A stretch of DNA of 64,000 nt from Discostella pseudostelligera (lineage: Eukaryota; Bacillariophyta; Thalassiosirophyceae; Thalassiosirales; Thalassiosiraceae): positions 1 through 64,000 of the forward strand of contig JALLBK010000096.1 in NCBI GenBank assembly GCA_036940085.1, written 5' to 3'. How positions within the stretch are numbered: position 1 is the first letter of the stretch; each line of letters begins with the position of its first letter. Positions 32,370-42,577 of this stretch are shown piece by piece. Below the pieces are notes generated by a model that saw only the letters and a list, made by a program, of their open reading frames with translations, made no database searches and was not told the origin of the DNA. The translations under genes were made by a program, and so were the position numbers.

Positions 32370-34925
32370 ATGTTCCACCATATTCATCCCCACGTCTCGC
32401 GTCCACACGCTCCCAGTGACGATCGTCATCAACTTCGGAATGATAGTAGTAGTAGAAGTAGTAGTTCGGCGGGAATATACTTTCATGCCTACGACGGTGG
32501 AGGAGCGCCCGTCTGTATGATGGCACCACCTACCACTGGTATGAGTACGGTTGGTATCGATGGTCATCGTTGCGGTGCTTCGCGCGGATACTCGTCCAAG
32601 CAGCATGATGTATCGCGTTATGATCAGTGGGAGATGAGAGAGGAGGACATTGACGACGACGGCGTTGGTTACGACGACGACGACGACGACGAAGACGATG
32701 AGGAGGATGAGCCAATGGATATATTGTATGAACAAGAGGTATTCGATGAAGGACATCATCGTCGTCGTGGCTCTGTGGGAGATATTCATTCTCGTGCGCA
32801 CATCATGGTCGGACAACAACACCAACAACAGTATCATCGTCTTCACAACAACTTTCACCGTCATCATTCTGAGCCCATACATACTTCATCCTCCTTGTCA
32901 TCGACATCACCCGCTTCTATTGCGTCCACCCTCGAGCTGCAAATCTCTACATCTTCGGAACATCTAATGGCGCTGTTGCAACGAGAGGCCAATATCTATT
33001 CTGTGCCACTGCCGATTCGATATTACCCCACCGAGTTTGTTGAGGAGGTTACGAGCTCGTCAGTCTCGTTGGATGACAAGAAGACTACGACTCTTACCAT
33101 TGGTCCATGGCGGAAACGCATCGCATCATGGATGTTCGATGTGGTAGATCACTTCCAGTACGATCGCAATGTTGTTAGTATCGCGTTATGGTATATTGAT
33201 CGATATGTTGGGCACCTATTGGTGGAGGAGGAGAGGAACCAAAGGCGGGCTGGTGGTGGTCGTACCGAATCGGCCTCGCAGCCGATCAAGAGACGTCATT
33301 TTCAGTTGATTGCAGTGACGAGTCTATATCTCGCAATCAAAGTTCATGGTGAGCTGAAGGAGAATGATCCAGTGTCCGGTGAGGAGTATGATGTCGTGGC
33401 CTCTCTTGTCCACGAGGTCGATGGCCGTGCCTTCCTCGGCAAGTCGATCGTACAGGACGGCAAGATGGACGACGCGGACGAGGAGGACGGACACCATCAT
33501 GAAGAGATTGATGACGATTTGCGAGCAGTATCTCAGAAAATCAATGACTTGAAGCGCCGCCACCGTATGGGACGATGGAGTTCACGCCTGAGCCATTTCG
33601 GATTGCCCCTCGTTGGTGTCTACCCGTCTGCCATCAGCGGTGACAGTCAGGTGAACTCCTCGGCCATGATGCAGTCCTCAATGTCGTGTACTACAAAGAT
33701 TCCCAAGATCCCCGCCGCGCCACATTCGATGTTGCCCTACAAACCCCGCAAGCGTGGCCTGTTGTCTGGTCCATTGCGTATACATTCCTTTGTGGAGTTG
33801 AGTCGAGGATTGTTCACTTCTAAGGATATCACCGATACTGAGAAGAAGATTTTGCTATCGATGAATTACGTGGTGAATCCACCTACCAGCCGTCGCTTCG
33901 TTGGAGAATTGTTGAGATCAGTGGTGCTTGGCTACTGTCGTACTACTGGTCATAGCAGCATCGCTACGAAGGAAACGTTGGAAAGTGCGGCGGAGGGAAT
34001 GTTTGGTCTCAACCTAAAAGAGATTTTAGGCAACATACTGAGCAATACGTGTCAGCAGATTGAAAGTGCCACGTGCAAGCCTGCGTTGAGTATTGGATGT
34101 CTACCCAGCATCGTTGCCTATGGAGCTGTTTTGAATGCACTGGACGACGAGTTCGATAAGATCGCCTCGTGTACCGCTTCGCCACAACTTGAAGACTTCC
34201 AACGACACTATCAACGGTACTCTCGTGCACAAAGTCCTTCTTATCATACTGCATCTTCATCGGACATCCAGACCAAGAAAGAAGAATTGCTGGAAGTGTG
34301 GAAGGATGAGTTCCTTGTGATGGTGTTTCGTGCCACCAATGGCTTCTTGTCACCAGACTCTGACGACATACTAAAGGTTCGTGAATTGCTTCTTGACCCA
34401 GTCAAATTGACGGCCAATTCACCATCTCCGGAGACATCAAGCCCCTCGAATGAAGAGAACAAGCAGGAAGGCTCGAAGAAGCGCTCACCACGCTCACCAC
34501 GTTCCATCATTGCCAACAGTGTACTTTCCCGCAACAGCAGCTTGTTTACTAGTCAGAGCTCGACCTCGTCGCTGTCGGATTCTGCTAGACTGCTATCACC
34601 CAACAACTCTATGGGACATTCTTCCACTTCCTTGGGCGTAGGGAGTTGTAGTCGACCAGCATCGTTTCGAAGCAAATCTGGAGGTGCCGTAGCCACAGCC
34701 TCTCAGCCTCATCGGGCGTACTACAAGCAAATGTCTGAGCCTATTACCATGCACGACAACAGTACTGGCAAGTATTCTAGAGCACAAACTCCCGACGTTT
34801 CGAACTATCTCAATGAATCGGCGCGGCAACGCATGAGAAGCAACCATGACGTGACATCTTGCAGGATGACGATGGGAGAGGTATTCCAGCCGCCACATGC
34901 CCATCCTCTATTCTTCAGTGCTTGA
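32370..34925 (+). CDS. Diatom-type cyclin with long extensions
   Basis: From the ATG at 32370 the product has 851 residues; the frame is open to an earlier ATG at 32160 (921 residues), so the start is uncertain. A His/Asp-rich disordered N-terminus (GYDDDDDDEDDEEDEPMD) leads to a cyclin box: PIRYYPTEFVEEV, IGPWRKRIASWMFDVVDHFQ, NVVSIALWYIDRYVGHLL, and after an insertion HFQLIAVTSLYLAIKVHGE. The box ends with FVELSRGLFTSKDI and EKKILLSMNYVVNPPTSRRF. A Ser-rich tail follows. This is a cyclin_N fold with low-complexity insertions, as in diatom-specific cyclins, which partner with CDKs and often respond to nutrients or light. The E2F-like cluster upstream fits cell-cycle control. A fragment copy lies at 52.1-52.9 kb. 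Confidence 0.88.
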   Translation: MFHHIHPHVSRPHAPSDDRHQLRNDSSSRSSSSAGIYFHAYDGGGAPVCMMAPPTTGMSTVGIDGHRCGASRGYSSKQHDVSRYDQWEMREEDIDDDGVGYDDDDDDEDDEEDEPMDILYEQEVFDEGHHRRRGSVGDIHSRAHIMVGQQHQQQYHRLHNNFHRHHSEPIHTSSSLSSTSPASIASTLELQISTSSEHLMALLQREANIYSVPLPIRYYPTEFVEEVTSSSVSLDDKKTTTLTIGPWRKRIASWMFDVVDHFQYDRNVVSIALWYIDRYVGHLLVEEERNQRRAGGGRTESASQPIKRRHFQLIAVTSLYLAIKVHGELKENDPVSGEEYDVVASLVHEVDGRAFLGKSIVQDGKMDDADEEDGHHHEEIDDDLRAVSQKINDLKRRHRMGRWSSRLSHFGLPLVGVYPSAISGDSQVNSSAMMQSSMSCTTKIPKIPAAPHSMLPYKPRKRGLLSGPLRIHSFVELSRGLFTSKDITDTEKKILLSMNYVVNPPTSRRFVGELLRSVVLGYCRTTGHSSIATKETLESAAEGMFGLNLKEILGNILSNTCQQIESATCKPALSIGCLPSIVAYGAVLNALDDEFDKIASCTASPQLEDFQRHYQRYSRAQSPSYHTASSSDIQTKKEELLEVWKDEFLVMVFRATNGFLSPDSDDILKVRELLLDPVKLTANSPSPETSSPSNEENKQEGSKKRSPRSPRSIIANSVLSRNSSLFTSQSSTSSLSDSARLLSPNNSMGHSSTSLGVGSCSRPASFRSKSGGAVATASQPHRAYYKQMSEPITMHDNSTGKYSRAQTPDVSNYLNESARQRMRSNHDVTSCRMTMGEVFQPPHAHPLFFSA

Positions 34926-35285
34926 ATGGGGCGCTAGGAAGTAGAGGAGGAAATAATTGATAATTACAACTGTCGGTCATACTAGAGTATGAAGTGATGA
35001 CTATGCACCCCTTTAATAAACAGCTTATTAGACGAGCATTGCAAATTATAATATATATTCACTTAGTGCTTTTCAATTGTTGGTTCTCCTTGAACGTCCT
35101 ACCATCATTGTGATAGATTTGCTATCTACTTGGCTGGCTTCAGCTTTCATGCATCCAGAGATAATGGTGGGGCGCGTCCTTTCAAAATAATGCAGTAGGC
35201 TACAGTAGGAATAATTCACAATATTGAATTAATATATTACAACAGATTAATGAACTTGTTTTAATTGAAAGCTGTCGCGAATTCC
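34926..35285. other. Convergent 3' region
   Basis: An AT-rich 360 bases between the 3' ends of the cyclin gene and the large low-complexity gene. No gene or structured repeat is seen. Confidence 0.5.
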
Positions 35286-38200
35286 TCATGCAATTCGGAT
35301 ACATTCGGTTGTCGCAAGTGAATTACCTTGTTCGTCATTCTGGAATCTCCCTCCTTTATTACCTCGTCGATCCACTCCCGAAGGCCTGAATCCGCTTTTA
35401 TGTTGCTCCTGTTGATGATTCGCAGACTTCGTGTCCTTTACCGATTTCCGGTTCGCTCTTTCCATGCCCCATGCCTTCTCTGGGCCCTTGCCCCTCCCAT
35501 CAAAGTGAAATATAGTAGAGTTGCCAACCGACGATGATTGGGAGTTGCTATTTTCTGCAATTACATTTTGTTCTTGCCATTGTTGACGGGCATTGTTGCA
35601 TTCTTGTGATCCTGACACTGGATCTCGTGAAGACTTTCTGTATCGAGGCGATGCTCTTACTCTCGAAACAATCTGTTCTCTCCTTGACACCGCCGCATGT
35701 TCCTGACTGATGTTAGGACTTCCTCGCGCCCTTGGAGTTTTAATCTCGTGCAGTCGATCGGCGGAGTCAATATTATTACTAGGCTTCTTCTCAATAGTAG
35801 AATGAGAGACTGATGCGTTCAATCGTTGCACGTAGGGATGTGTTGATAATTGTGCACTACCAGAAGAAGACTTTATCCTCTCTTGCTGCTTCCTGTGTCG
35901 GGCGATAGGTGACATGGTCTCATGGAACAAAGTGCCGTTTCTAGATAGATTGTCAAACAGTGTAGATTGAGTAGACGAATCGCATTTGACAGTACCAAGA
36001 CATGTTGGGAGAGTCAATCCAGAAACCTCGGAAAAGGTAGGAGATAAAGTGATTCCGTCGTCGTCGTCGATATCGTAGTTGGAGGTGTTTGTAGATTCAT
36101 TATGTGTTACAATATGCGCAGGACGATTCGGCGTGGGAAATCTGGCAGGCATCGGCGCATTGTAAGATGGACGGCTATTTCCATAGCCTGAATGTAGATA
36201 CGGCGAGGAATGAATTCCGTATGCAGGCTTGTTCGACCAATTACTTTGATTCACAACAACTGGCATAGGTGACGGTGTGGCTGTTGTATGGCTTGTATTG
36301 ATCATTCGAGGAGGAGTTTTTGATTGGCCGGTTGGCATTTGCGGCTGATGATAAAACGATGCTCCCTGCTTCGGGCCTCGGTTCATGTCTAGTGAAGATT
36401 GCTGTTTCAGGGGCACCATCACTTTATTTGGACTCGCATGTTGCTGTCGTGGTACTTTGATTGGGCTTTGAGAATGAACTCTGACAGGAGCTGACTTCTT
36501 GCCACTGAAAACGGCGATTCTATCTTTTACCGATGTAGCCGGACTTTCAGCATGCATGGGTGCAGCAGACGCAACATCATCGCCAGACGAAGGCGCAACA
36601 TTTTTCGCACTCGAGGACGAAGCTTTTCTTCGAAGTAACCATCCATCATACGTAGAGTTCTTACGCTCAGGCATCTGCTTGATGAGATGCGCTGATTCAT
36701 TCATCACAAGTTGTTTCGGAGCCACCGTATCCACCGACCGAATGTTACTCTTACTTTCACACACATTTTTGAGCGCCTCTAATGAAGAAGTGTGTGGAAC
36801 GTCGACATCATCGTTGGTGATATTACCAGCCTCCTTCGTGGTTTGGTTTTCTTTTGATGAGTTGCTGGTGTCCTTCTTTTCAATCATATTCTCAAATGAT
36901 TTCAAGGAATCTTGCTCCTCGGATTCAAGATGACCTCTCTGTTCAAGATGCTTGGCATAGCGGATAATCTTCTTCGTGTTCAGAGTTCCATCTCCAATAG
37001 ATCCTTCCCCGACGGTACTTCCATTTGCAGTGATCTTGCCCATGGAGGACTCTAGTGTGTCGTAAGTTTCACTGCCGAGGCTACTCATTGTTTGTAGATC
37101 TCTATTCTTGACATAAACGCCCCTACCAATTACGGTCGACCCTGTAAATTGATTTCGTAACCCCTCCCGAATATTCTGTGACTCTTTTTGCAAAGGTTCA
37201 AAAATCGATCGTAATTCCTTGATAGATTTTGTTTCTGACGACTTGGAACCGTTCATGTCATCTTCTGATGTCACATTCAAAATCTCAACAATTGATTTCG
37301 AATCAGGAGGCGGTGATGGAACTTCCTTCTCAGCCACCACGAGTGAAGCAGCACCAATGCTGAAGATATTAAGTTCTGGCCCTCGTTTTGCTTCGGTCCG
37401 ATTTTCACTCCTATATTGCAATGAAGTCGATTCAATGCCATCATATAGTTTATATCTTGAACTTTCATGGGGAGGTGCTGATCTTTTGATGTAGTCCTTA
37501 CTTGAAACAGAAGAGGCACTTTCTGACGACATAAATGTCGACTGCAACTCGCGAATACCTGAACTGACAGAACCTCCTTGTTTACGCTTCCCAGAGTATG
37601 CCATCTTGGACTGGAAACTACTTTGAGGCGTGAGATAGATGGTGTCATTTGTAACATCAAGTTCGTTTTTTGTTGGGAGATAGTTCGAATTGTCCGTCGC
37701 ACGTGGAGTAAAACAGGTCTTCACTCTACCCTCTGCGGCAATGCGTCCTTCATCGTCAGTTTCAGGGAAAATATCAAGAGAGTTGCTTGGGGCGGGGCTT
37801 TTCATCATCGATTTCTTAGCCCCGCCTGCCAAGATGTCTGGATCTTCATTCTCAGGTATGACACCAAGCTGACCGATTGCAGAGGATGCTTTGGCCCCAA
37901 GTTGTTTCGAGTCCAACTCTTTCCAGTCATACCCATCTGGGTCAAGAGGTTTACGTACACAGCTATTAGCCTTGGCTTCGCCGACATTGCTATCGTCGTT
38001 GTCAACGAGTGCCTCCTGATTTGAAGATTGGCTCTCGCTTTCGTGCGTACTACATAGACTGTCTTGCTCCTCCATTGTTTGAGCCAATAGGAACAAACGT
38101 GCTTCACTCTGTTTGCATTTCTTCCTTTTCGATTTGGAACCGACGACCGTCACACCCAACAAACTTGGACTAGTGGAAGCAACGTTTAGTTCTTCCTCCT

Positions 38201-41200
38201 CCTCCTCCTCGCCAGTGTTTTGCTGTCCCAGCTCTACAAATTTGGAAGATGTCGTAGTAACATCGCTGCGGAGAGGAGGATAATTGTATGAAAAGCCGCC
38301 GCCTTTGTCACCTTCGCTCATGTCAGGACTCGCACTGCTCGACGCGTTGGGTCCAGAGGAAACTTCTGAGGACGCCTTTGGAAATTGTTGAGACGCGTCA
38401 GCACCGTTTGGAGATTTGGAAACGGGGGATGCAATCATTTGTAGATCGTCTGGCGGAGTTAGCATTTGAGCATACGATGCCCCATCCTCGGGTATGGAAC
38501 AGGAGAGCAAACCATCCGACCCAGATACTGCAGCACTGGCCTCGTCCAAGGGTACACTGCTTGATTTGCCATTGGCGCGAACTGGCATGCTCGACCGCTG
38601 TTTTGAAGTTACTGGGGACAATGATATTTTTGAAGATGGTGAATATGTTGGTTTGGATTGAGTTGCAGCGTTCGTTCCGAGATCTGAACTGGCGCTCTTG
38701 GCAGAGAGCGAGCCCATGGGAGAATGCGACGATGAGGGTGTGTTTATCTTGGAATGGTTGTCGTCTGGCGATATAGTGAAGTTGAACCTGGTTGGCGCAC
38801 TCTTTCCGAAGGCCGCAGCGACTGTTCCGGTAACAATTGGAGATATGGCAATTTGTTTCCCAGTAGCACTTGCGAGGGACGGTGGTTTAAACGAAAAGTC
38901 ATCTTCGTTTATGGCGATTTTCAACTTCTTCTCTGTTTCTAGTTGATGAAGAAAAGGAGATGGTAACGTATTTGCATCGTTCGAGGGACCCCATCGGGCA
39001 AGTCCTCCACTCCAATGGGCTGCTGGGACTAATGGGCTGAGCTGGAGTGTGTCTCGACGACACTCCAACTGTTGCTTTTGTTGCCAATCGACAGAGGTAG
39101 TCTCAGATGGTAGGCCCATTCTCTTTTCATCCGTTGGAAAACACTGCTGTTGTTGACCAGCAGGCGAGGTAGTATCGGAAGGTAAAGACATGATCCTCTT
39201 TTCATCCGTTGGAAAACATGTACTCTCCTGCGCTGTAATCTTCTCTGGCGTCCTATCAAAGATGATGGCTGGATCTTTCGCGTGCTCACCTATCGAAGTA
39301 TTCTCTTTAACGAAACTGTTCGCTGGAGAAATTGACTTTACCGACGTCCCTTCCCCGGCCATTTGCATCTTACTCTCGCCAGGGAATCTACTACCCTCAT
39401 CCTCATTGCAATTTCCTTCGGCTGCTGCTTCTGCATCACCGCTGTTGCCACCGAAGTCGACTTCGCCGTAAACTTTGCATCGAATTGCCTTCAGTTGTTC
39501 GTGGATAACTGAATTCTTCCGATTGGTATCAAGTTGGTGTTGGCGCAGCCATTCTTTGTATTCTAAGAGTGGCATTGCACACTCAACATTGTCTTCATTC
39601 AACTCATCGGCTTTCTCTGATTCCACGGGCATTTGCTCCACGCTTTTAGCCACACAGGTTATCTTTTTCAAGGCGGGCGAATTTTCCTCGCGAACTTGCT
39701 TTAATTGGCTCATGAAATTGGTAACCTCCGCAACTGTTGGGATTTCACCAAACGTGGAGGATGTCGAGGTGAAGCTTTGACAACTGTTGTTGCTCTTCTC
39801 CGAGGGTGACAACTTAAAATTGCTGCATACGTCGAGACCATTGACAGGACTCTCTTCTCCCACTTCGCCACATTCTCTGTCTCTGTCTGACTCCTCCTCA
39901 CCCAGCCTCTCTCCCACACCAACACCAACAACGTCGATTTCTTGATTCATTGACACATGTAGCGGATCCCAGTTCGAGCTCACTACCGAAATATTCTTCG
40001 CATTTTCATTCTCATCACAACCTTCATAGTCCTGACCATCGTCGATGCAACGTCCTTCCCCAACATCAGTCAGCGGTTCAATTCTTGTGTTCGTTTTCAT
40101 TGGCAGCTCTTCCATCACATCATCCAATACGTCCTTCTCCTCCTTCGGAGTGGCTAGCACACTTTCCAGCAAATCACTTGAGACTGTAGTCTTCGTACAA
40201 TCCCACCCAGGGCTGGGTTCGACGTTAGGCGTGGCAGGCGTATGTTTCTGCACTGATGAGAAGGGGGTGAAGGAGGGCGTGGCGGCAAGCTCTCTTCGAT
40301 GACTTGCCGTATTTAATGAGGTGGTGGGCGGTGTGAGTAGTCTTGGCATGCCCTTGGTAGGCACAATCCCCGGAGTGGCGGCGTTGACGGATGCAGTTGG
40401 CTTGCCCGCTGCTGCTGCACGTACGAAAGGAGGAGCTTCTCCACATACAGAGGAAACGACTACGTTATAATACTCGCTTTCGCCGTTGTCAGTGCCATCC
40501 TTGGGTTTGGTAGTATCGCTAGGCTGCACATTGTTGTCATTAATGATGGCAGAGTCATTCTCATTCATCATCAACATCATTCGACGAGCCATTTTATTCG
40601 ACTGGTCAGCGACGTACCGCGCTGTGTTCGAGATAATTGCTGTAGTTACCTCCGATACAGGCTCATCTGACATAGACGGCGTTAAATTATCAGCACCCGA
40701 CAATGATGATGACACAATATTGTTCGTCCTCCTCTTTGCGATGGCGTCGAGGGTGCAATCTAATGTCGAAAAGAAATCATCGACTTCTTTCACCAGATCG
40801 TCATATTGTTCGGTGTTGGCTTGCGATGATGAGGAACCTTTTCTGCTTTGCGATGTGCTGGAAACAGATTGTGCAGTAGTTGTAATCCTGCAATTCTCAT
40901 CCAGCTGTTCATCGTCATCGTCGATTGAGATACCCGAAGTAATTGATGTGGGAGAGAAGACAGGGAAACCCTCCGGATCAATAATTTCAATTACCGCGCC
41001 TCCCATGTCCCTCGCTGATGTCAGCGCAGTGTCCTTAGTTGAATGTCCACCCTCCTGACTGTTGGAATGCGTCACTAGCGACGATGCCATCGTTCGAGAA
41101 ACAGTATCTGCTGTCGTTGAAGCCTTTAATGAATGATTCTTCATAATATCATGTTGAGTTCCCATGGTCGATTCGCTAAATGATAATGAATGAGAGTCTC

Positions 41201-41627
41201 CACCACAGGATGACGACAATGAATTTCCACCGATGGATCTCACAGTGGATGCTGACAAATCCTTGGCGCCTCCACCTTCGCAGTCGTCATCGACAGCAGC
41301 GGCGGTGGATAATTTCTCCCCCAATGATCGCCGACTATTCTCCCCGATAATCTCGTCATGCACTGATGGTGGCGGCTGGTACTGCTGCTGCCGCAAATTA
41401 TTGTCCTGAGTTTCCACCTTTTGTCTGCGACGAAATTCCTTCCAACGCATAACATCCTCCACTGGCGGAACTTGACGAACTTGTTGGTTGAATTCATCCG
41501 CCGCCATGTCGGCACGAAAATTTGCCGCCGCGCGGTGACATTGTCCGTAGTTGCCGTCGCAATGCGGGAGCATTTCTAGTACCAATTGCTGCGGCGACGG
41601 TTGGGGCGGCTGCTGGGATGATGCCAT
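35286..41627 (-). CDS. Very large low-complexity protein, 2113 residues, function unknown
   Basis: A single open frame of 6.3 kb starts at the ATG at 41627. The first 70 residues are the most ordered part (LVLEMLPHCDGNYGQCHRAA and VMRWKEFRRRQKVETQ). The rest is rich in Ser, Thr, Asn, Glu and Lys and probably disordered, with many SP/TP sites. Segments such as EYKEWLRQHQLDTNRKNSV and CARYAKHLEQ-like helices are short. One internal duplication of about 25 residues, CFPTDEKR followed by LPS(D/E)TTS, is encoded at about 39075-39225. No enzyme motif, membrane segment or known domain was recognised. The absence of stops over 2113 codons makes it a real gene. A scaffold or cytoskeletal role would be a guess. 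Confidence 0.8.
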   Translation of the reverse strand: MASSQQPPQPSPQQLVLEMLPHCDGNYGQCHRAAANFRADMAADEFNQQVRQVPPVEDVMRWKEFRRRQKVETQDNNLRQQQYQPPPSVHDEIIGENSRRSLGEKLSTAAAVDDDCEGGGAKDLSASTVRSIGGNSLSSSCGGDSHSLSFSESTMGTQHDIMKNHSLKASTTADTVSRTMASSLVTHSNSQEGGHSTKDTALTSARDMGGAVIEIIDPEGFPVFSPTSITSGISIDDDDEQLDENCRITTTAQSVSSTSQSRKGSSSSQANTEQYDDLVKEVDDFFSTLDCTLDAIAKRRTNNIVSSSLSGADNLTPSMSDEPVSEVTTAIISNTARYVADQSNKMARRMMLMMNENDSAIINDNNVQPSDTTKPKDGTDNGESEYYNVVVSSVCGEAPPFVRAAAAGKPTASVNAATPGIVPTKGMPRLLTPPTTSLNTASHRRELAATPSFTPFSSVQKHTPATPNVEPSPGWDCTKTTVSSDLLESVLATPKEEKDVLDDVMEELPMKTNTRIEPLTDVGEGRCIDDGQDYEGCDENENAKNISVVSSNWDPLHVSMNQEIDVVGVGVGERLGEEESDRDRECGEVGEESPVNGLDVCSNFKLSPSEKSNNSCQSFTSTSSTFGEIPTVAEVTNFMSQLKQVREENSPALKKITCVAKSVEQMPVESEKADELNEDNVECAMPLLEYKEWLRQHQLDTNRKNSVIHEQLKAIRCKVYGEVDFGGNSGDAEAAAEGNCNEDEGSRFPGESKMQMAGEGTSVKSISPANSFVKENTSIGEHAKDPAIIFDRTPEKITAQESTCFPTDEKRIMSLPSDTTSPAGQQQQCFPTDEKRMGLPSETTSVDWQQKQQLECRRDTLQLSPLVPAAHWSGGLARWGPSNDANTLPSPFLHQLETEKKLKIAINEDDFSFKPPSLASATGKQIAISPIVTGTVAAAFGKSAPTRFNFTISPDDNHSKINTPSSSHSPMGSLSAKSASSDLGTNAATQSKPTYSPSSKISLSPVTSKQRSSMPVRANGKSSSVPLDEASAAVSGSDGLLSCSIPEDGASYAQMLTPPDDLQMIASPVSKSPNGADASQQFPKASSEVSSGPNASSSASPDMSEGDKGGGFSYNYPPLRSDVTTTSSKFVELGQQNTGEEEEEEELNVASTSPSLLGVTVVGSKSKRKKCKQSEARLFLLAQTMEEQDSLCSTHESESQSSNQEALVDNDDSNVGEAKANSCVRKPLDPDGYDWKELDSKQLGAKASSAIGQLGVIPENEDPDILAGGAKKSMMKSPAPSNSLDIFPETDDEGRIAAEGRVKTCFTPRATDNSNYLPTKNELDVTNDTIYLTPQSSFQSKMAYSGKRKQGGSVSSGIRELQSTFMSSESASSVSSKDYIKRSAPPHESSRYKLYDGIESTSLQYRSENRTEAKRGPELNIFSIGAASLVVAEKEVPSPPPDSKSIVEILNVTSEDDMNGSKSSETKSIKELRSIFEPLQKESQNIREGLRNQFTGSTVIGRGVYVKNRDLQTMSSLGSETYDTLESSMGKITANGSTVGEGSIGDGTLNTKKIIRYAKHLEQRGHLESEEQDSLKSFENMIEKKDTSNSSKENQTTKEAGNITNDDVDVPHTSSLEALKNVCESKSNIRSVDTVAPKQLVMNESAHLIKQMPERKNSTYDGWLLRRKASSSSAKNVAPSSGDDVASAAPMHAESPATSVKDRIAVFSGKKSAPVRVHSQSPIKVPRQQHASPNKVMVPLKQQSSLDMNRGPKQGASFYHQPQMPTGQSKTPPRMINTSHTTATPSPMPVVVNQSNWSNKPAYGIHSSPYLHSGYGNSRPSYNAPMPARFPTPNRPAHIVTHNESTNTSNYDIDDDDGITLSPTFSEVSGLTLPTCLGTVKCDSSTQSTLFDNLSRNGTLFHETMSPIARHRKQQERIKSSSGSAQLSTHPYVQRLNASVSHSTIEKKPSNNIDSADRLHEIKTPRARGSPNISQEHAAVSRREQIVSRVRASPRYRKSSRDPVSGSQECNNARQQWQEQNVIAENSNSQSSSVGNSTIFHFDGRGKGPEKAWGMERANRKSVKDTKSANHQQEQHKSGFRPSGVDRRGNKGGRFQNDEQGNSLATTECIRIA

Positions 41628-41926
41628 TGTCGTGCTTGATTTGAAAGTTTGTTATGATCAGTGCCGAACGATGGAGTTCTGCCATACCATATCGTAGGGT
41701 CTTATGGTCATATCATGATGTCCGTCATGGTCATGTTCATTGAACATGGGGAAGCAAAGTCGTTGTTGTGTTGTGCACACTCTTGTTGTTGTTGTGGTGG
41801 CTCTCTCGCTTTGGCTTGTCGCTGAAAAGGACACATCTATTTTCTTTCTCGTTTCTCAAAAATTACATCGGTAATAAATGCTCTATTAGATTGAAAGTCG
41901 GAAGGGCGCTTTATCTTCTTGTTTTA

Positions 41927-42237
41927 GCGGGAGACTCACCACCCCGGAGATGGTTTTAGAAATGGAAAGACGTATGAACTCCTTTGTATGTAGAAACGTA
42001 AGTTGGAAATTTATATGAACTCCTTAGTATGTAGAAATGTAAGTTGGAAATACATATGAACTCCTTTGTATGTGGAAATGTAAGTTGGAAATATATATGA
42101 ACTCCTCTGTATGTAGAAATGTAAGTTGGAAATATATATAAACGCCTTTGTATGTGGAAATGTAAATAGGAAATTTATATAAACTCCTCTGTATGTAGAA
42201 ATGTAAGTTGGAAATATATATGAACTGAGTCTCCCGC
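41927..42237. repeat. 41-bp minisatellite flanked by 12-bp inverted repeats
   Basis: A 41-bp unit (atgaactcctttgtatgtag to ggaaatatat) repeats about six times from 41973 to 42226; unit starts fall at 41974, 42015, 42056, 42097, 42138, 42179 and 42220, so no indel has disturbed the period. The array is flanked by the perfect inverted repeat GCGGGAGACTCA (41927-41938) and TGAGTCTCCCGC (42226-42237). The right copy overlaps an E2F-like CCCGCCAAA. It lies upstream of the membrane RING gene. Confidence 0.8.
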
Positions 42238-42577
42238 CAAATCGACGACATCAAGGCCCTTCTCATTTTTGAGGAAAGAGTGTCGTAAAAGCAGATGGTC
42301 GCATTGAGAATGTTGGAATCCGCGGCGATGCGACACGAAGCCACAGATCACAGAAGATGAAGATGCTGACCACCAGAGAAGAATTGATGATGATAGAGAT
42401 GAGACAGAGTGGACAGAGAGAGCATGATCATCATCATCAAAATGCGCAACAAACGAAACTGCCTTAATTGTTTTGGAAGATTCTCAACCTTAGCGACATG
42501 GTAGGGGTGGGTAGGAGTAGATTAAAGTTCATTACATATTTTAATTTGGTCAGAAGAGGAGGGGGTTGTTTCCAACA

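Noticed and set aside
32343..32882. 179-codon minus-strand ORF
   Set aside because: Antisense to the cyclin N-terminus; its content reflects GAC/CAT repeats.
40486..41058. 190-codon plus-strand ORF
   Set aside because: Antisense shadow of the 2113-residue gene.
42024..42344. 106-codon minus-strand ORF with repeated YISN motifs
   Set aside because: Produced by the 41-bp minisatellite read in changing frames.
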